From positions 1-13,809 of the forward strand of contig SKFX01000141.1 of the NCBI GenBank assembly GCA_007117775.1: a DNA stretch of 13,809 nucleotides. Reading direction: 5' to 3'. The position numbers and the translations under genes are program-made. Source of the stretch: Ilumatobacteraceae bacterium (GTDB lineage Bacteria; Actinomycetota; Acidimicrobiia; Acidimicrobiales; Ilumatobacteraceae). Shown piece by piece: positions 6,936 to 13,730 of this stretch. The notes under the pieces are model-generated. The model did not search any database, was not told the DNA's origin, and saw only the letters and a program-made list of their open reading frames with translations. How positions within the stretch are numbered: the first letter of the stretch is position 1; each line of letters starts with the position of its first letter.

Positions 6936-8378
6936 TCACAGCACTTTGCGCAAGACGCGCTGCTTCAGCGAACCATAGGGCGGGTACATGACTCTTGGAT
7001 CGGGTTTGGTCGGCCGAGCCAAGACCGATCGCAGATGGCTGAAGGTGTCGAATCCGGCGACGCCGTGATACGAGCCCATCCCGCTCTCACCGACCCCGCC
7101 GAAGGGGAGCCCTTCAACGGCGAGATGCAACAGGGTGTGGTTCACGAGCGCCCCACCCGACGTCGTACGAGCCAGGACCCGATCGACCTCGTGGTCATCA
7201 GCGGAGAACATGTACAGCGCAAGCGGATGTGGCCGCGATCCGATGGTGGCGATGGCCTCGTCGAGTTCATCGAAGGTGAGCACCGGCAGGATCGGTCCGA
7301 AGATCTCATCGTCCATCAGCGCCGAGCCTGCAGCGGTGTCGATCAGAACCGTCGGTGCGAGATAACGCGAGATCGGATCGGCGAGGCCACCGATGGCCAC
7401 CTGGCCGGCATCGGGATCATCGAGCAGTGAGACCAGCCGGCCGAGATGCCGGCCGTTGATGATGCGTCCGTAGTCCGGCGAGAGCGATGGGTCGTCGCCG
7501 AAGAAGCGTTCGATCGATCGCCGGAGTTGATCGACGAAGCGGTCGCGAACCGATCGCTCGACCAAGACATAGTCGGGGGCGACGCAGGTCTGGCCGGCGT
7601 TCACGAACTTGCCCCAGGCGATCCGTCGCGCCGCGATGTCGATATCGGCCTGCGAGGTGACCACGGCGGGACTCTTGCCGCCGAGTTCGAGTGTCACCGG
7701 GGTGAGGTGTTCGGCTGCAGCGCGCATCACGATCCGGCCGACACGGCCGTTGCCGGTGTAGAAGATGTGGTCGAAGCGGTGTGTCAGCAGCTCGGTGACG
7801 GTGTCTGGTCCGCCGGTGACTACCGACACGTACTCGCCGAGGTAGCGCTCGAGCTCCGCGGCGAGGAGCGCCTCGGTCGCCGTCGCGATCTCTGACGGTT
7901 TGACCACGGCGGAATTACCGGCTGCGAGCGCGGCGACGAGCGGGGCGAGCGTCAACTGCACCGGGTAGTTCCACGGGGCGATGATGCAGACCGCGCCGAG
8001 GGGTTGGGGGATGATGCGGGCCCGACCCGGCCGCATCTTGAGTGGCAACTTCACCTTGCGCGGTGCTGCCCACTGCTCGAGATGCTTTCGGGCGTCGCGG
8101 ATCTGGTTGAGGGTGAAGCCGATCTCGGTGGACCACGCCTCGGTCGGGGACTTGCCGAGATCGGTTGCAAGCGCCTCGGTGAGCGCATCGGTGTGGGCGA
8201 TCAGGAAACTCTCGAGTTGGCCGAGGGCGTCACGGCGTGCATCGAGGTCGAACAGCAGCCGGAGATCGGCGGCTTCACGGACCGCCATCACGGCCTCTGC
8301 CACTGTTGAGTGCTGATCGGCCGCTGTGTCGGTGTGTGCTGATGTGTCGGCTTCGGGGTTCGTCGTCGTTGGTGCCAT
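6936..8378 (-). CDS. NAD(P)-dependent aldehyde dehydrogenase, ALDH3/coniferyl-aldehyde dehydrogenase-like
   Basis: At 480 residues this is a full-length aldehyde dehydrogenase that oxidises an aldehyde to its acid. Key residues are present: N136 in PWNYP, K160 in VVKPSE, general base E231 in LELGGKSP and nucleophile C265 in NAGQTC. The late motifs EIFGPILP and PFGGVGESGMG are intact. The short, basic C-terminal end with YPPYG and the lack of an N-terminal domain extension fit the ALDH3 class (fatty, benzylic or coniferyl aldehydes). A Thr/Ala-rich tail of about 25 residues precedes the fold and looks disordered. The gene is divergent from the methyltransferase across 67 bp. Start 8378 is backed by a TANNNT element 6 nt upstream. 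The physiological aldehyde is not known. Confidence 0.94.
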   Translation of the reverse strand: MAPTTTNPEADTSAHTDTAADQHSTVAEAVMAVREAADLRLLFDLDARRDALGQLESFLIAHTDALTEALATDLGKSPTEAWSTEIGFTLNQIRDARKHLEQWAAPRKVKLPLKMRPGRARIIPQPLGAVCIIAPWNYPVQLTLAPLVAALAAGNSAVVKPSEIATATEALLAAELERYLGEYVSVVTGGPDTVTELLTHRFDHIFYTGNGRVGRIVMRAAAEHLTPVTLELGGKSPAVVTSQADIDIAARRIAWGKFVNAGQTCVAPDYVLVERSVRDRFVDQLRRSIERFFGDDPSLSPDYGRIINGRHLGRLVSLLDDPDAGQVAIGGLADPISRYLAPTVLIDTAAGSALMDDEIFGPILPVLTFDELDEAIATIGSRPHPLALYMFSADDHEVDRVLARTTSGGALVNHTLLHLAVEGLPFGGVGESGMGSYHGVAGFDTFSHLRSVLARPTKPDPRVMYPPYGSLKQRVLRKVL

Positions 8379-8384
8379 GGTTTC

Positions 8385-8390
8385 AGCCTA
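8385..8390 (-). promoter_or_regulatory. -10 element for a leaderless aldehyde dehydrogenase transcript
   Basis: TAGGCT (TANNNT) lies 6 nt before the ATG at 8378; no Shine-Dalgarno sequence is visible. It shares the 67-bp divergent region with the methyltransferase promoter. Confidence 0.5.
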
Positions 8391-8433
8391 CGGATGGACT
8401 CAAAGATGGTGGGCACCCGCTGGTCCGTTACGC

Positions 8434-8439
8434 CACAAT
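8434..8439 (+). promoter_or_regulatory. Possible -10 element before the methyltransferase GTG
   Basis: CACAAT matches TATAAT at four positions and lies 6 nt before the GTG at 8446. It repeats the spacing seen at other genes here but breaks the TANNNT rule at its first base, so support is weaker. Confidence 0.3.
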
Positions 8440-8445
8440 GACGTC

Positions 8446-9093
8446 GTGGACTCCTCCAGATTCAGTGCTTGGCGCCCGGGTTTCGCCTATCGCGAACAGG
8501 TGCTGCCGCGACTGGTCGAATGTGCCTGCGGCTCGCGGGATCTGCACCGCTGGCGTCGGCGTACCACCGATGGCCTCAGCGGCGAACTCCTCGAGATCGG
8601 ATTCGGCTCCGGGCTCAATCTCGGCCACTACGGCCCCGATGTCTCGCTGATCCGTGCGGTGGAGCCGAGTCCGGGAGCTCGCCGGCGCAGTGAGCGGCGT
8701 ATCGCCGATCAGTCCATCCCGGTCGAACATCTCGATCTCGAGGCTGAGTCGCTGCCGCTCGAAGACGCCAGCTGTGATGGGGCGCTATCGACGTTCACGC
8801 TGTGCACGATCGCTGATGTGGAGCGCGCCCTCGCTGAGGTGTATCGGGTCGTGCGGCCCGGCGGACGGTTCCATTTTCTCGAGCATGGCATCGCCCCTGA
8901 CGTGCGGGTGCAGGTCTGGCAGCGTCGTCTCGAGCCGATACAGCGCAGAGTCGCCGGCGGATGCCATCTCACCCGTGATCCGGTTGCGCTCGTCGAACGA
9001 GCCGGGTTCGAGATCGACTCGGTCGAACAGCGATACGCGCGCGGGCCGCGGCCCTGGACATACTTCACGCTCGGGATCGCTCGACGACCATGA
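8446..9093 (+). CDS. Class I SAM-dependent methyltransferase, METTL7-like
   Basis: The 215-residue protein has the Rossmann methyltransferase signature: motif I is EIGFGSGLN (50-58), the acidic residue ending strand 2 is E73 in AVEPSP, and a VVRPGGRFHFLEH post-motif stretch follows. The EPSP and GSGLNLGHY wording and the late FLEHG segment resemble METTL7/thiol methyltransferase-like proteins, but the acceptor cannot be deduced. No membrane anchor is present, so it should be cytosolic. GTG at 8446 is the chosen start. In-frame ATGs upstream lie inside the divergent dehydrogenase gene, and the protein begins well before motif I. Its TGA overlaps the ATG of the MFS gene (ATGA), so the two are translationally coupled, which suggests the transporter handles the methylated product or a related compound. 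Confidence 0.9.
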   Translation: MDSSRFSAWRPGFAYREQVLPRLVECACGSRDLHRWRRRTTDGLSGELLEIGFGSGLNLGHYGPDVSLIRAVEPSPGARRRSERRIADQSIPVEHLDLEAESLPLEDASCDGALSTFTLCTIADVERALAEVYRVVRPGGRFHFLEHGIAPDVRVQVWQRRLEPIQRRVAGGCHLTRDPVALVERAGFEIDSVEQRYARGPRPWTYFTLGIARRP

Positions 9094-10424
9094 GCACTAT
9101 CGAACAACACACCGGATCAACGGACCAGGCGCAGCCGCTGCGTCACGTGTTGGGTGCCGCGTGGGCACTGCTCGCCGGGATTGCGCTGTTGATGCTGGGA
9201 ACCGGCCTGCAGGGGAGTCTGTTGGGCGTGCGCGCCTCACTCGAGGGCTTCGGCACCGTGGTGACCGGTGCGATCATGTCGAGTTACTACGTCGGATTCC
9301 TGTTCGGTTCCATCTGGTCGCCGCGGCTGGTCACCGGGGTGGGCCATATCCGGGTCTTCGCAGCATTCGCTTCGGTGGCCTCGAGCGCCGTGCTGTTGCA
9401 CGCCGTATTGATCGAACCGCTCGGTTGGATCGTGTTGCGGGTGATCTCGGGGTTCTGCATCGCCGGGTTGTACGTGGTTGCGGAGAGCTGGCTGAACGAC
9501 GCGTCGTCCAATGAGACCCGGGGCTCGATGTTGTCGGCGTACATGATCGTGGTGTCAGGAGGCCTCGGCGCCGGTCAGTTGCTGTTGAATGTCGCGGACC
9601 CCGCCGGGTTCGGACTGTTCGTGTTGACCTCGGTGCTGGTGTCACTGGCGCTGGTGCCCGCAGCGCTGTCGGTGCGGGCCAATCCGAGGTTCCTGCAGCC
9701 TGAACCGGTCAGCTTCATATCGGTGTTCAAGGCGGCACCGCTCGGCATCGTCGGAGCGATCCTGACGGGAGCATCATCTGGCGCGATCTTCACGATGGGA
9801 GTGATCTATGCCGGGTTGATCGGGCTGAGCATTGGCCAGATCTCGCTGTTCATGGTCGCGGCGATCCTCGCCGGCGCGCTGCTGCAATGGCCGATCGGGC
9901 GATGGTCGGATCGCACTGATCGTCGTCGGGTGATCGCGATCGCCGCTCTGTTGGCTGCGCTGGCGGCCGTGTTCGGGGTCATGAGCGGCTCAACGCCCGG
10001 GTTCCTGCAGGCGCTGGTGGTGATCGTGGCGGTCGGGGGTTTCTCGTTCCCGATGTATGCGCTGTTGAACGCGCATACCAACGATTGGCTGGAACCCGAG
10101 CAGATGGTGGGTGCAGGCAGTCGGCTGGTGCTCGCGTCCGGTCTCGGCGCAGTCACCGGGCCAGTACTTGCGGCCGTGGCCATGAGTCTGGTCGGCCCGG
10201 TCGGATTCTTCTGGTTCATCCTGATCGCCAATGCGATGATCGCTGGCTATGCGGCGTGGCGTCTGACCCGCCGGCGGCGAACGGAGTCGCCCAGTCACTT
10301 CACTGCGATCGCGCCCCGCGGCACCTCGGTGCTCGTGGCGGCGCTCAACCCCGACGTCTGGGACGATGACGAACCGAAGTTTCCGACCACAGAGATCCCG
10401 ATGGTGCCGGTCCCCGACGAATGA
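9090..10424 (+). CDS. MFS transporter, YcaD-like
   Basis: This 444-residue protein has about twelve hydrophobic helices and a cytoplasmic central loop near 195-212. The GRWSDRTDRRRV segment (270-281) is the MFS motif A equivalent between helices 8 and 9. LRVISGFCIAGLYVVAESWL in helix 4-5 and the RGSMLSAYM segment after it are typical of the YcaD-like MFS group, whose substrates are mostly unknown; proton-driven efflux is common in the superfamily. The C-terminal tail of about 45 residues is polar and ends in acidic/Pro-rich residues. Translation starts in a four-base overlap with the methyltransferase stop. It converges with the TIGR03792-like gene, with 45 bp between the coding ends. Confidence 0.93.
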   Translation: MSTIEQHTGSTDQAQPLRHVLGAAWALLAGIALLMLGTGLQGSLLGVRASLEGFGTVVTGAIMSSYYVGFLFGSIWSPRLVTGVGHIRVFAAFASVASSAVLLHAVLIEPLGWIVLRVISGFCIAGLYVVAESWLNDASSNETRGSMLSAYMIVVSGGLGAGQLLLNVADPAGFGLFVLTSVLVSLALVPAALSVRANPRFLQPEPVSFISVFKAAPLGIVGAILTGASSGAIFTMGVIYAGLIGLSIGQISLFMVAAILAGALLQWPIGRWSDRTDRRRVIAIAALLAALAAVFGVMSGSTPGFLQALVVIVAVGGFSFPMYALLNAHTNDWLEPEQMVGAGSRLVLASGLGAVTGPVLAAVAMSLVGPVGFFWFILIANAMIAGYAAWRLTRRRRTESPSHFTAIAPRGTSVLVAALNPDVWDDDEPKFPTTEIPMVPVPDE

Positions 10425-10458
10425 CCGCGATCTGAAGGCGGCGGTTGGTCAGCGGTCA
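10422..10458. terminator. Weak hairpin at the convergent gene ends
   Basis: TGACCGC (10422-10428, overlapping the MFS stop) and GCGGTCA (10452-10458) are perfectly complementary 7-bp arms around a 23-nt loop. There is no T-tract, and the loop is long. It could act as a bidirectional transcription end between the convergent genes, but this is tentative. Confidence 0.2.
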
Positions 10459-10469
10459 CGGCGATCCGC

Positions 10470-10862
10470 TCAGTCAGGTGCGTCGATGCGTTCGAAGCGA
10501 CTCCAGCGGTGGATCCCATGGTCGGACTCCTCATGCAGGGCCTGCACGAGGCGGTAGGGGTGAGCGAAACGCTCATCGAAGCGAGCCTGCAGTCGGGCCT
10601 GGAGATTCGGTTCGCCGACGCGGTCCCAGGCCGCCTTGGACTCCCAGACGAAGACCAGGGTGATCCGTCCCGGATGCGCGTCATCGAGCCAGACCTCCTT
10701 GGACAGGAACGGCACACGCTCGAATCCGGGGGTGTCGGCTTCGCCGAGGGTCCAGATCTCATGGTCGACAGCGAGGAATGCATCGACATGTGCCGGGTCG
10801 GTCTCAAAGACCAGGACCTCGACCGGCCGGCGTTCATCAGAGACGTAGCGGTACGGATGCAT
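10470..10862 (-). CDS. TIGR03792-like small protein of the ABM (antibiotic biosynthesis monooxygenase) fold
   Basis: This 130-residue protein resembles TIGR03792, a conserved family of unknown function within the dimeric alpha/beta-barrel ABM superfamily. Visible family-like features are the VEVLVFETDP first strand, DHEIWT, a FLSKEVWLD strand, the RITLVFVWESKAAW strand-helix and a DERFAHPYRLV end. ABM-fold proteins include small oxygenases and heme-degrading enzymes, but I see no residues that would establish catalysis here. It has no signal peptide. About 20 extra residues at the C-terminus extend beyond the core. The gene is single, divergent from iolD across 178 bp and convergent with the MFS gene. 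The ATG at 10862 has a TANNNT element 6 nt upstream. Confidence 0.85.
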   Translation of the reverse strand: MHPYRYVSDERRPVEVLVFETDPAHVDAFLAVDHEIWTLGEADTPGFERVPFLSKEVWLDDAHPGRITLVFVWESKAAWDRVGEPNLQARLQARFDERFAHPYRLVQALHEESDHGIHRWSRFERIDAPD

Positions 10863-10868
10863 GGGTGC

Positions 10869-10874
10869 AACGTA
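10869..10874 (-). promoter_or_regulatory. -10 element for a leaderless TIGR03792-like transcript
   Basis: TACGTT (TANNNT) lies 6 nt before the ATG at 10862, with no Shine-Dalgarno sequence between. Confidence 0.5.
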
Positions 10875-10925
10875 GCTTGCTGTGGGTGGAGGGGGTGATC
10901 ACTGGCGTGGTGCGGGTCGTCGCGA

Positions 10926-10931
10926 TACAGT
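10926..10931 (+). promoter_or_regulatory. Candidate -10 for the iolD operon
   Basis: TACAGT fits TANNNT. Transcription from it would begin near 10938, about 100 nt before the GTG of iolD, placing the nearby palindrome just downstream of the start point. No clear -35 is seen, so this is tentative. Confidence 0.3.
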
Positions 10932-10946
10932 GCCATTTCACAACGG

Positions 10947-10960
10947 GTAGAGCGCTCTAC
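10947..10960. promoter_or_regulatory. Perfect 14-bp palindrome, LacI-type operator candidate for iolD
   Basis: GTAGAGCGCTCTAC is a perfect palindrome with a central CG step, the hallmark of LacI-family operators (AGCGCT core). It is the only strong palindrome in the 178-bp divergent region upstream of iolD. A repressor bound here would block transcription of iolD and the SDR. No LacI gene is in the window. Confidence 0.5.
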
Positions 10961-11027
10961 TCGCTCCGGGGCCGACACCGGATTCCGCTTCAGGGGCATC
11001 CAATCGAGCGGCCGCAGGACCAGAACC

Positions 11028-11034
11028 GAGGGGG
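11028..11034 (+). promoter_or_regulatory. Shine-Dalgarno site of iolD
   Basis: GAGGGGG lies 6 nt before the GTG at 11041. It fixes the GTG start and shows iolD is not leaderless, unlike several neighbours. Confidence 0.7.
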
Positions 11035-11040
11035 AACACC

Positions 11041-12885
11041 GTGCAGACCGTCCGTTTGACCATGGCCCAGGCGCTGGTGCGCTGGATGGTGGCCCAGAAG
11101 ATCGAGACCGATGGTGAGATCCATCCGGTGTTCCCCGGGATCTTCGGGATCTTCGGCCACGGCAATGTGACCTGTCTCGCCGAGGCACTCGCCGAGCACC
11201 GCGACGCCCTGCCGACGTGGCGCGGCCACAACGAACAGGGCATGGCGCTCGCGGCGGTGGCCCATAACAAGGCCAAGCGGCGGCGCCAGATCATGGCGGT
11301 GACCTCATCGGTCGGGCCGGGGAGCACCAATATGGTGACCGCAGCCGCCGTGGCCCACACCAACCGGCTGCCGCTGTTCATCTTGAGCGGTGACACCTTC
11401 CAGCACCGCATCGTCGACCCGGTCCTGCAGCAGATCGAACAGTTCCACGATCCGACGATCACCGCGGCTGACACCTTCCGCCCGGTCGTTCGTTTCTGGG
11501 ATCGCATCACCCGGCCCGAACAGCTGGTCAAGTCGCTGCCCCAGGCCCTCGCCACCATGCTCGATCCCGCCGACTGCGGCCCGGCGTTTCTCGCATTGCC
11601 CCAAGACGTCCAGGCCGAGGCGTACAACTACCCCGAGGAGTTCTTCGCCGAACGGGTCCATCGCATCCGACGCCCCGTCCCGGACCGGCGTGAGATCGCC
11701 GATGCCGCCGCGGTGATCGCCGCCGCTCGCCAGCCGCTGGTCATCTGCGGTGGCGGGGTGCACTATTCGGGTGCGGTCACCACGTTGACCGAGTTCGTCG
11801 AGGCCCACGGTGTTCCGGTGGTGGAGACCATGGCGGGCAAGTCGGCCTTCGTCGACGACCACCCCAACCTGATCGGCGCACTCGGGATCTCGGGTGACAC
11901 CGCCGCGAATGCCGTCGCCGAGGACGCCGATGTCGTGATCGCGGTGGGGACCCGTCTGCAGGACTTCAGCACGGGCTCATGGGCGCTGTTCAAGAATCCG
12001 AACCTGCGCATCGTCGCGATCAACGCAGCGCGTTGGGACGCGGCCAAACAGCATGCGGTCAGCGTCGTCGGGGATGCCGATATCGCCCTCGCAGATCTGC
12101 ATCTGGCTCTCGGCGATCACCGGGCTCCGGAGGAGTGGTTATCGGCGGCCCATGAGCACAAAGCGCAGTGGCGGTCGCATCTGAGCACCATCGCTGACAG
12201 CGCCGTCGTCGACGTACCCTCTTATGCCCAAGTGATCCAACTCGTCAACCGGATCGGTGACGAGACCGACTATCACCTCTCGGCCGCCGGCGGTCTCCCC
12301 GGCGAGCTGTTCGCCGGATGGCGGAGTCGACAGGTGGGCACCTTCGACGCTGAGTTCGGCTATTCCTGTATGGGCTATGAGGTCTCCGGCGGACTCGGGG
12401 CCAAGATGGCGCTCGGTGACCGCGACGTGATCTCCTGGGTGGGAGACGGCTCGTACCTGATGATGAACAGCGATATCTACGCCTCGGTGCTCACGGGACA
12501 CAAAGTGATCTACATCGTGTGCGATAACGAGGGTTTCGCGGTCATCAACCGATTGCAGGTCAATCAGGGTGGTGAGGAGTTCAACAACCTGTTGCGCACC
12601 ACGCGACACGATCATCTCGTCCGAGTCGATTTCGCGCAGCATGCCGCCGCGATGGGCGCCCATGCCGAACACGTCGCATCCCTCGATGAGTTCGGGGCGG
12701 CCTTCGCGCGGGCCAAAGCCGCTGATCGCACCGCGGTCATCGTCATCGACGTCGCGCAGTACGAATGGGTCGGCGGGGGCGCCTGGTGGGATGTCGGGGT
12801 GCCCGAGGTGTCGAACCGCCAGGAGGTGCGCATCGCCCGCGCCGAATGGGAGGCCGAGTCCAAACATCAGCGCGTGGGCATCTGA
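11041..12885 (+). CDS. iolD: 3D-(3,5/4)-trihydroxycyclohexane-1,2-dione hydrolase (IolD), ThDP-dependent
   Basis: IolD opens the ring of trihydroxycyclohexane-1,2-dione to give 5-deoxy-D-glucuronate in myo-inositol catabolism. The 614 residues match the family's usual length. The opening RLTMAQALVRWM is characteristic and is followed by FPGIFGIFGHGNV. The cofactor-activating glutamate is E65 in HNEQGMA. The SVGPGSTNMVTAAA and ALPQDVQAEAYNYPEEFF segments are close to IolD consensus. The Mg/ThDP-binding motif starts at GDG (468-470) and ends at D495/N496. Domains run in the normal order: Pyr, central, PP. It is cytoplasmic. The SDR gene begins at the base after its stop codon. None of the other inositol genes (iolB, C, E, G) is in the window, so the pathway must be completed elsewhere or downstream. 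Confidence 0.95.
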   Translation: MQTVRLTMAQALVRWMVAQKIETDGEIHPVFPGIFGIFGHGNVTCLAEALAEHRDALPTWRGHNEQGMALAAVAHNKAKRRRQIMAVTSSVGPGSTNMVTAAAVAHTNRLPLFILSGDTFQHRIVDPVLQQIEQFHDPTITAADTFRPVVRFWDRITRPEQLVKSLPQALATMLDPADCGPAFLALPQDVQAEAYNYPEEFFAERVHRIRRPVPDRREIADAAAVIAAARQPLVICGGGVHYSGAVTTLTEFVEAHGVPVVETMAGKSAFVDDHPNLIGALGISGDTAANAVAEDADVVIAVGTRLQDFSTGSWALFKNPNLRIVAINAARWDAAKQHAVSVVGDADIALADLHLALGDHRAPEEWLSAAHEHKAQWRSHLSTIADSAVVDVPSYAQVIQLVNRIGDETDYHLSAAGGLPGELFAGWRSRQVGTFDAEFGYSCMGYEVSGGLGAKMALGDRDVISWVGDGSYLMMNSDIYASVLTGHKVIYIVCDNEGFAVINRLQVNQGGEEFNNLLRTTRHDHLVRVDFAQHAAAMGAHAEHVASLDEFGAAFARAKAADRTAVIVIDVAQYEWVGGGAWWDVGVPEVSNRQEVRIARAEWEAESKHQRVGI

Positions 12886-13707
12886 ATGGTCACACTCGAC
12901 TCCGCCACCGACCCGGTCGCAGGTGAGTTCGACGGCCGGGTGGCCGTCATCACCGGAACGTCGTGGATCGCGGCCGAGGTGGCGCGGCTGATGGTCGAGC
13001 GCGGTGGGTCGGTGGTCATCGTCGGGCCCGATACCGATGTCGCCGATGAGGTGCTCAGCCCCCTCGGGGACGCGGCGCGTTTCGTCGTCGGATCGACGCG
13101 CCGCGATGAGGATCTCGAGGCGGTACTGGACACGGCGGTCGAGTGCTTCGGTGGTGTGGACATCGTCGTGGCCGCCCATGCGAGCTTCGTGGACGATCGT
13201 CTCGAGACCGATCGCTCACGCTGGCTCGAGGCGCTCGATGTCAACGTCGCGGGGACGTCCCTGCTGGTACAGCGTGCCGTGCCCCTGATGGAACAGCGCG
13301 GTGGTGGGTCGGTGGTCATCGTCACCTCGATCTCGGGCAAAGCGTCCCAACCCGATCGTCTGGTGTATCCGGTCACCAAGGCGGCCCTGCTCGGGATGGT
13401 CCGCAATCTCGCCCAGGTGCTCGCACCCAAACGCATTCGCGTCAACAGCGTGTCACCCGGGTGGACCTGGAGTCGCAATATCGAGCGTCGGTATGGGACC
13501 CGTGAGCGAGCCGATCGCTATGCCGCGCAGTTCCAGTTGCTCGGGCGTCTCGGTGACCCCGCCGAGGTGGCCGAGGCGGTCCTGTTCTTGTGTTCGGACC
13601 GCTCGTCGTTCACGACCGGAGCGGATCTCGCAGTCGATGGCGGGTATTCATCGACCAGCCCCGAGGCCCTCGGCCACGCCCAGATCGCCGTCCCCGAGAT
13701 CGGCTGA
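12886..13707 (+). CDS. Atypical short-chain dehydrogenase/reductase coupled to IolD
   Basis: This 273-residue protein is an SDR by overall fold. The catalytic set is intact: N120, S148, Y161 and K165 in YPVTK, followed by PG at 191-192 and the DGGYSS C-terminal segment typical of classical SDRs. The cofactor region is unusual. The usual TGxxxGxG loop reads TGTSWIA (23-29), apparently one residue short with Trp and Ala at the two later glycines, and the NNAG motif is replaced by AAHA (96-99). Cofactor binding may therefore be altered or lost. ATG follows the iolD stop directly (TGAATG), so the two are translationally coupled and the protein probably acts on an inositol-derived compound. Alternatives are a weakly active dehydrogenase or a structural partner of IolD. 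No function beyond the family can be assigned. Confidence 0.88.
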   Translation: MVTLDSATDPVAGEFDGRVAVITGTSWIAAEVARLMVERGGSVVIVGPDTDVADEVLSPLGDAARFVVGSTRRDEDLEAVLDTAVECFGGVDIVVAAHASFVDDRLETDRSRWLEALDVNVAGTSLLVQRAVPLMEQRGGGSVVIVTSISGKASQPDRLVYPVTKAALLGMVRNLAQVLAPKRIRVNSVSPGWTWSRNIERRYGTRERADRYAAQFQLLGRLGDPAEVAEAVLFLCSDRSSFTTGADLAVDGGYSSTSPEALGHAQIAVPEIG

Positions 13708-13730
13708 CGGGCAGATGACCGGGTCGTTGG

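Noticed and set aside
8326..8445. N-terminal extension of the methyltransferase to an ATG at 8326
   Set aside because: It would overlap the start of the divergent dehydrogenase gene and its promoter; the added residues do not resemble the family.
12139..13179. Long open frame on the minus strand across iolD and the SDR
   Set aside because: It lies opposite two strongly supported genes, has low-complexity His/Asp/Arg composition and no recognisable domain; high GC commonly opens antisense frames.
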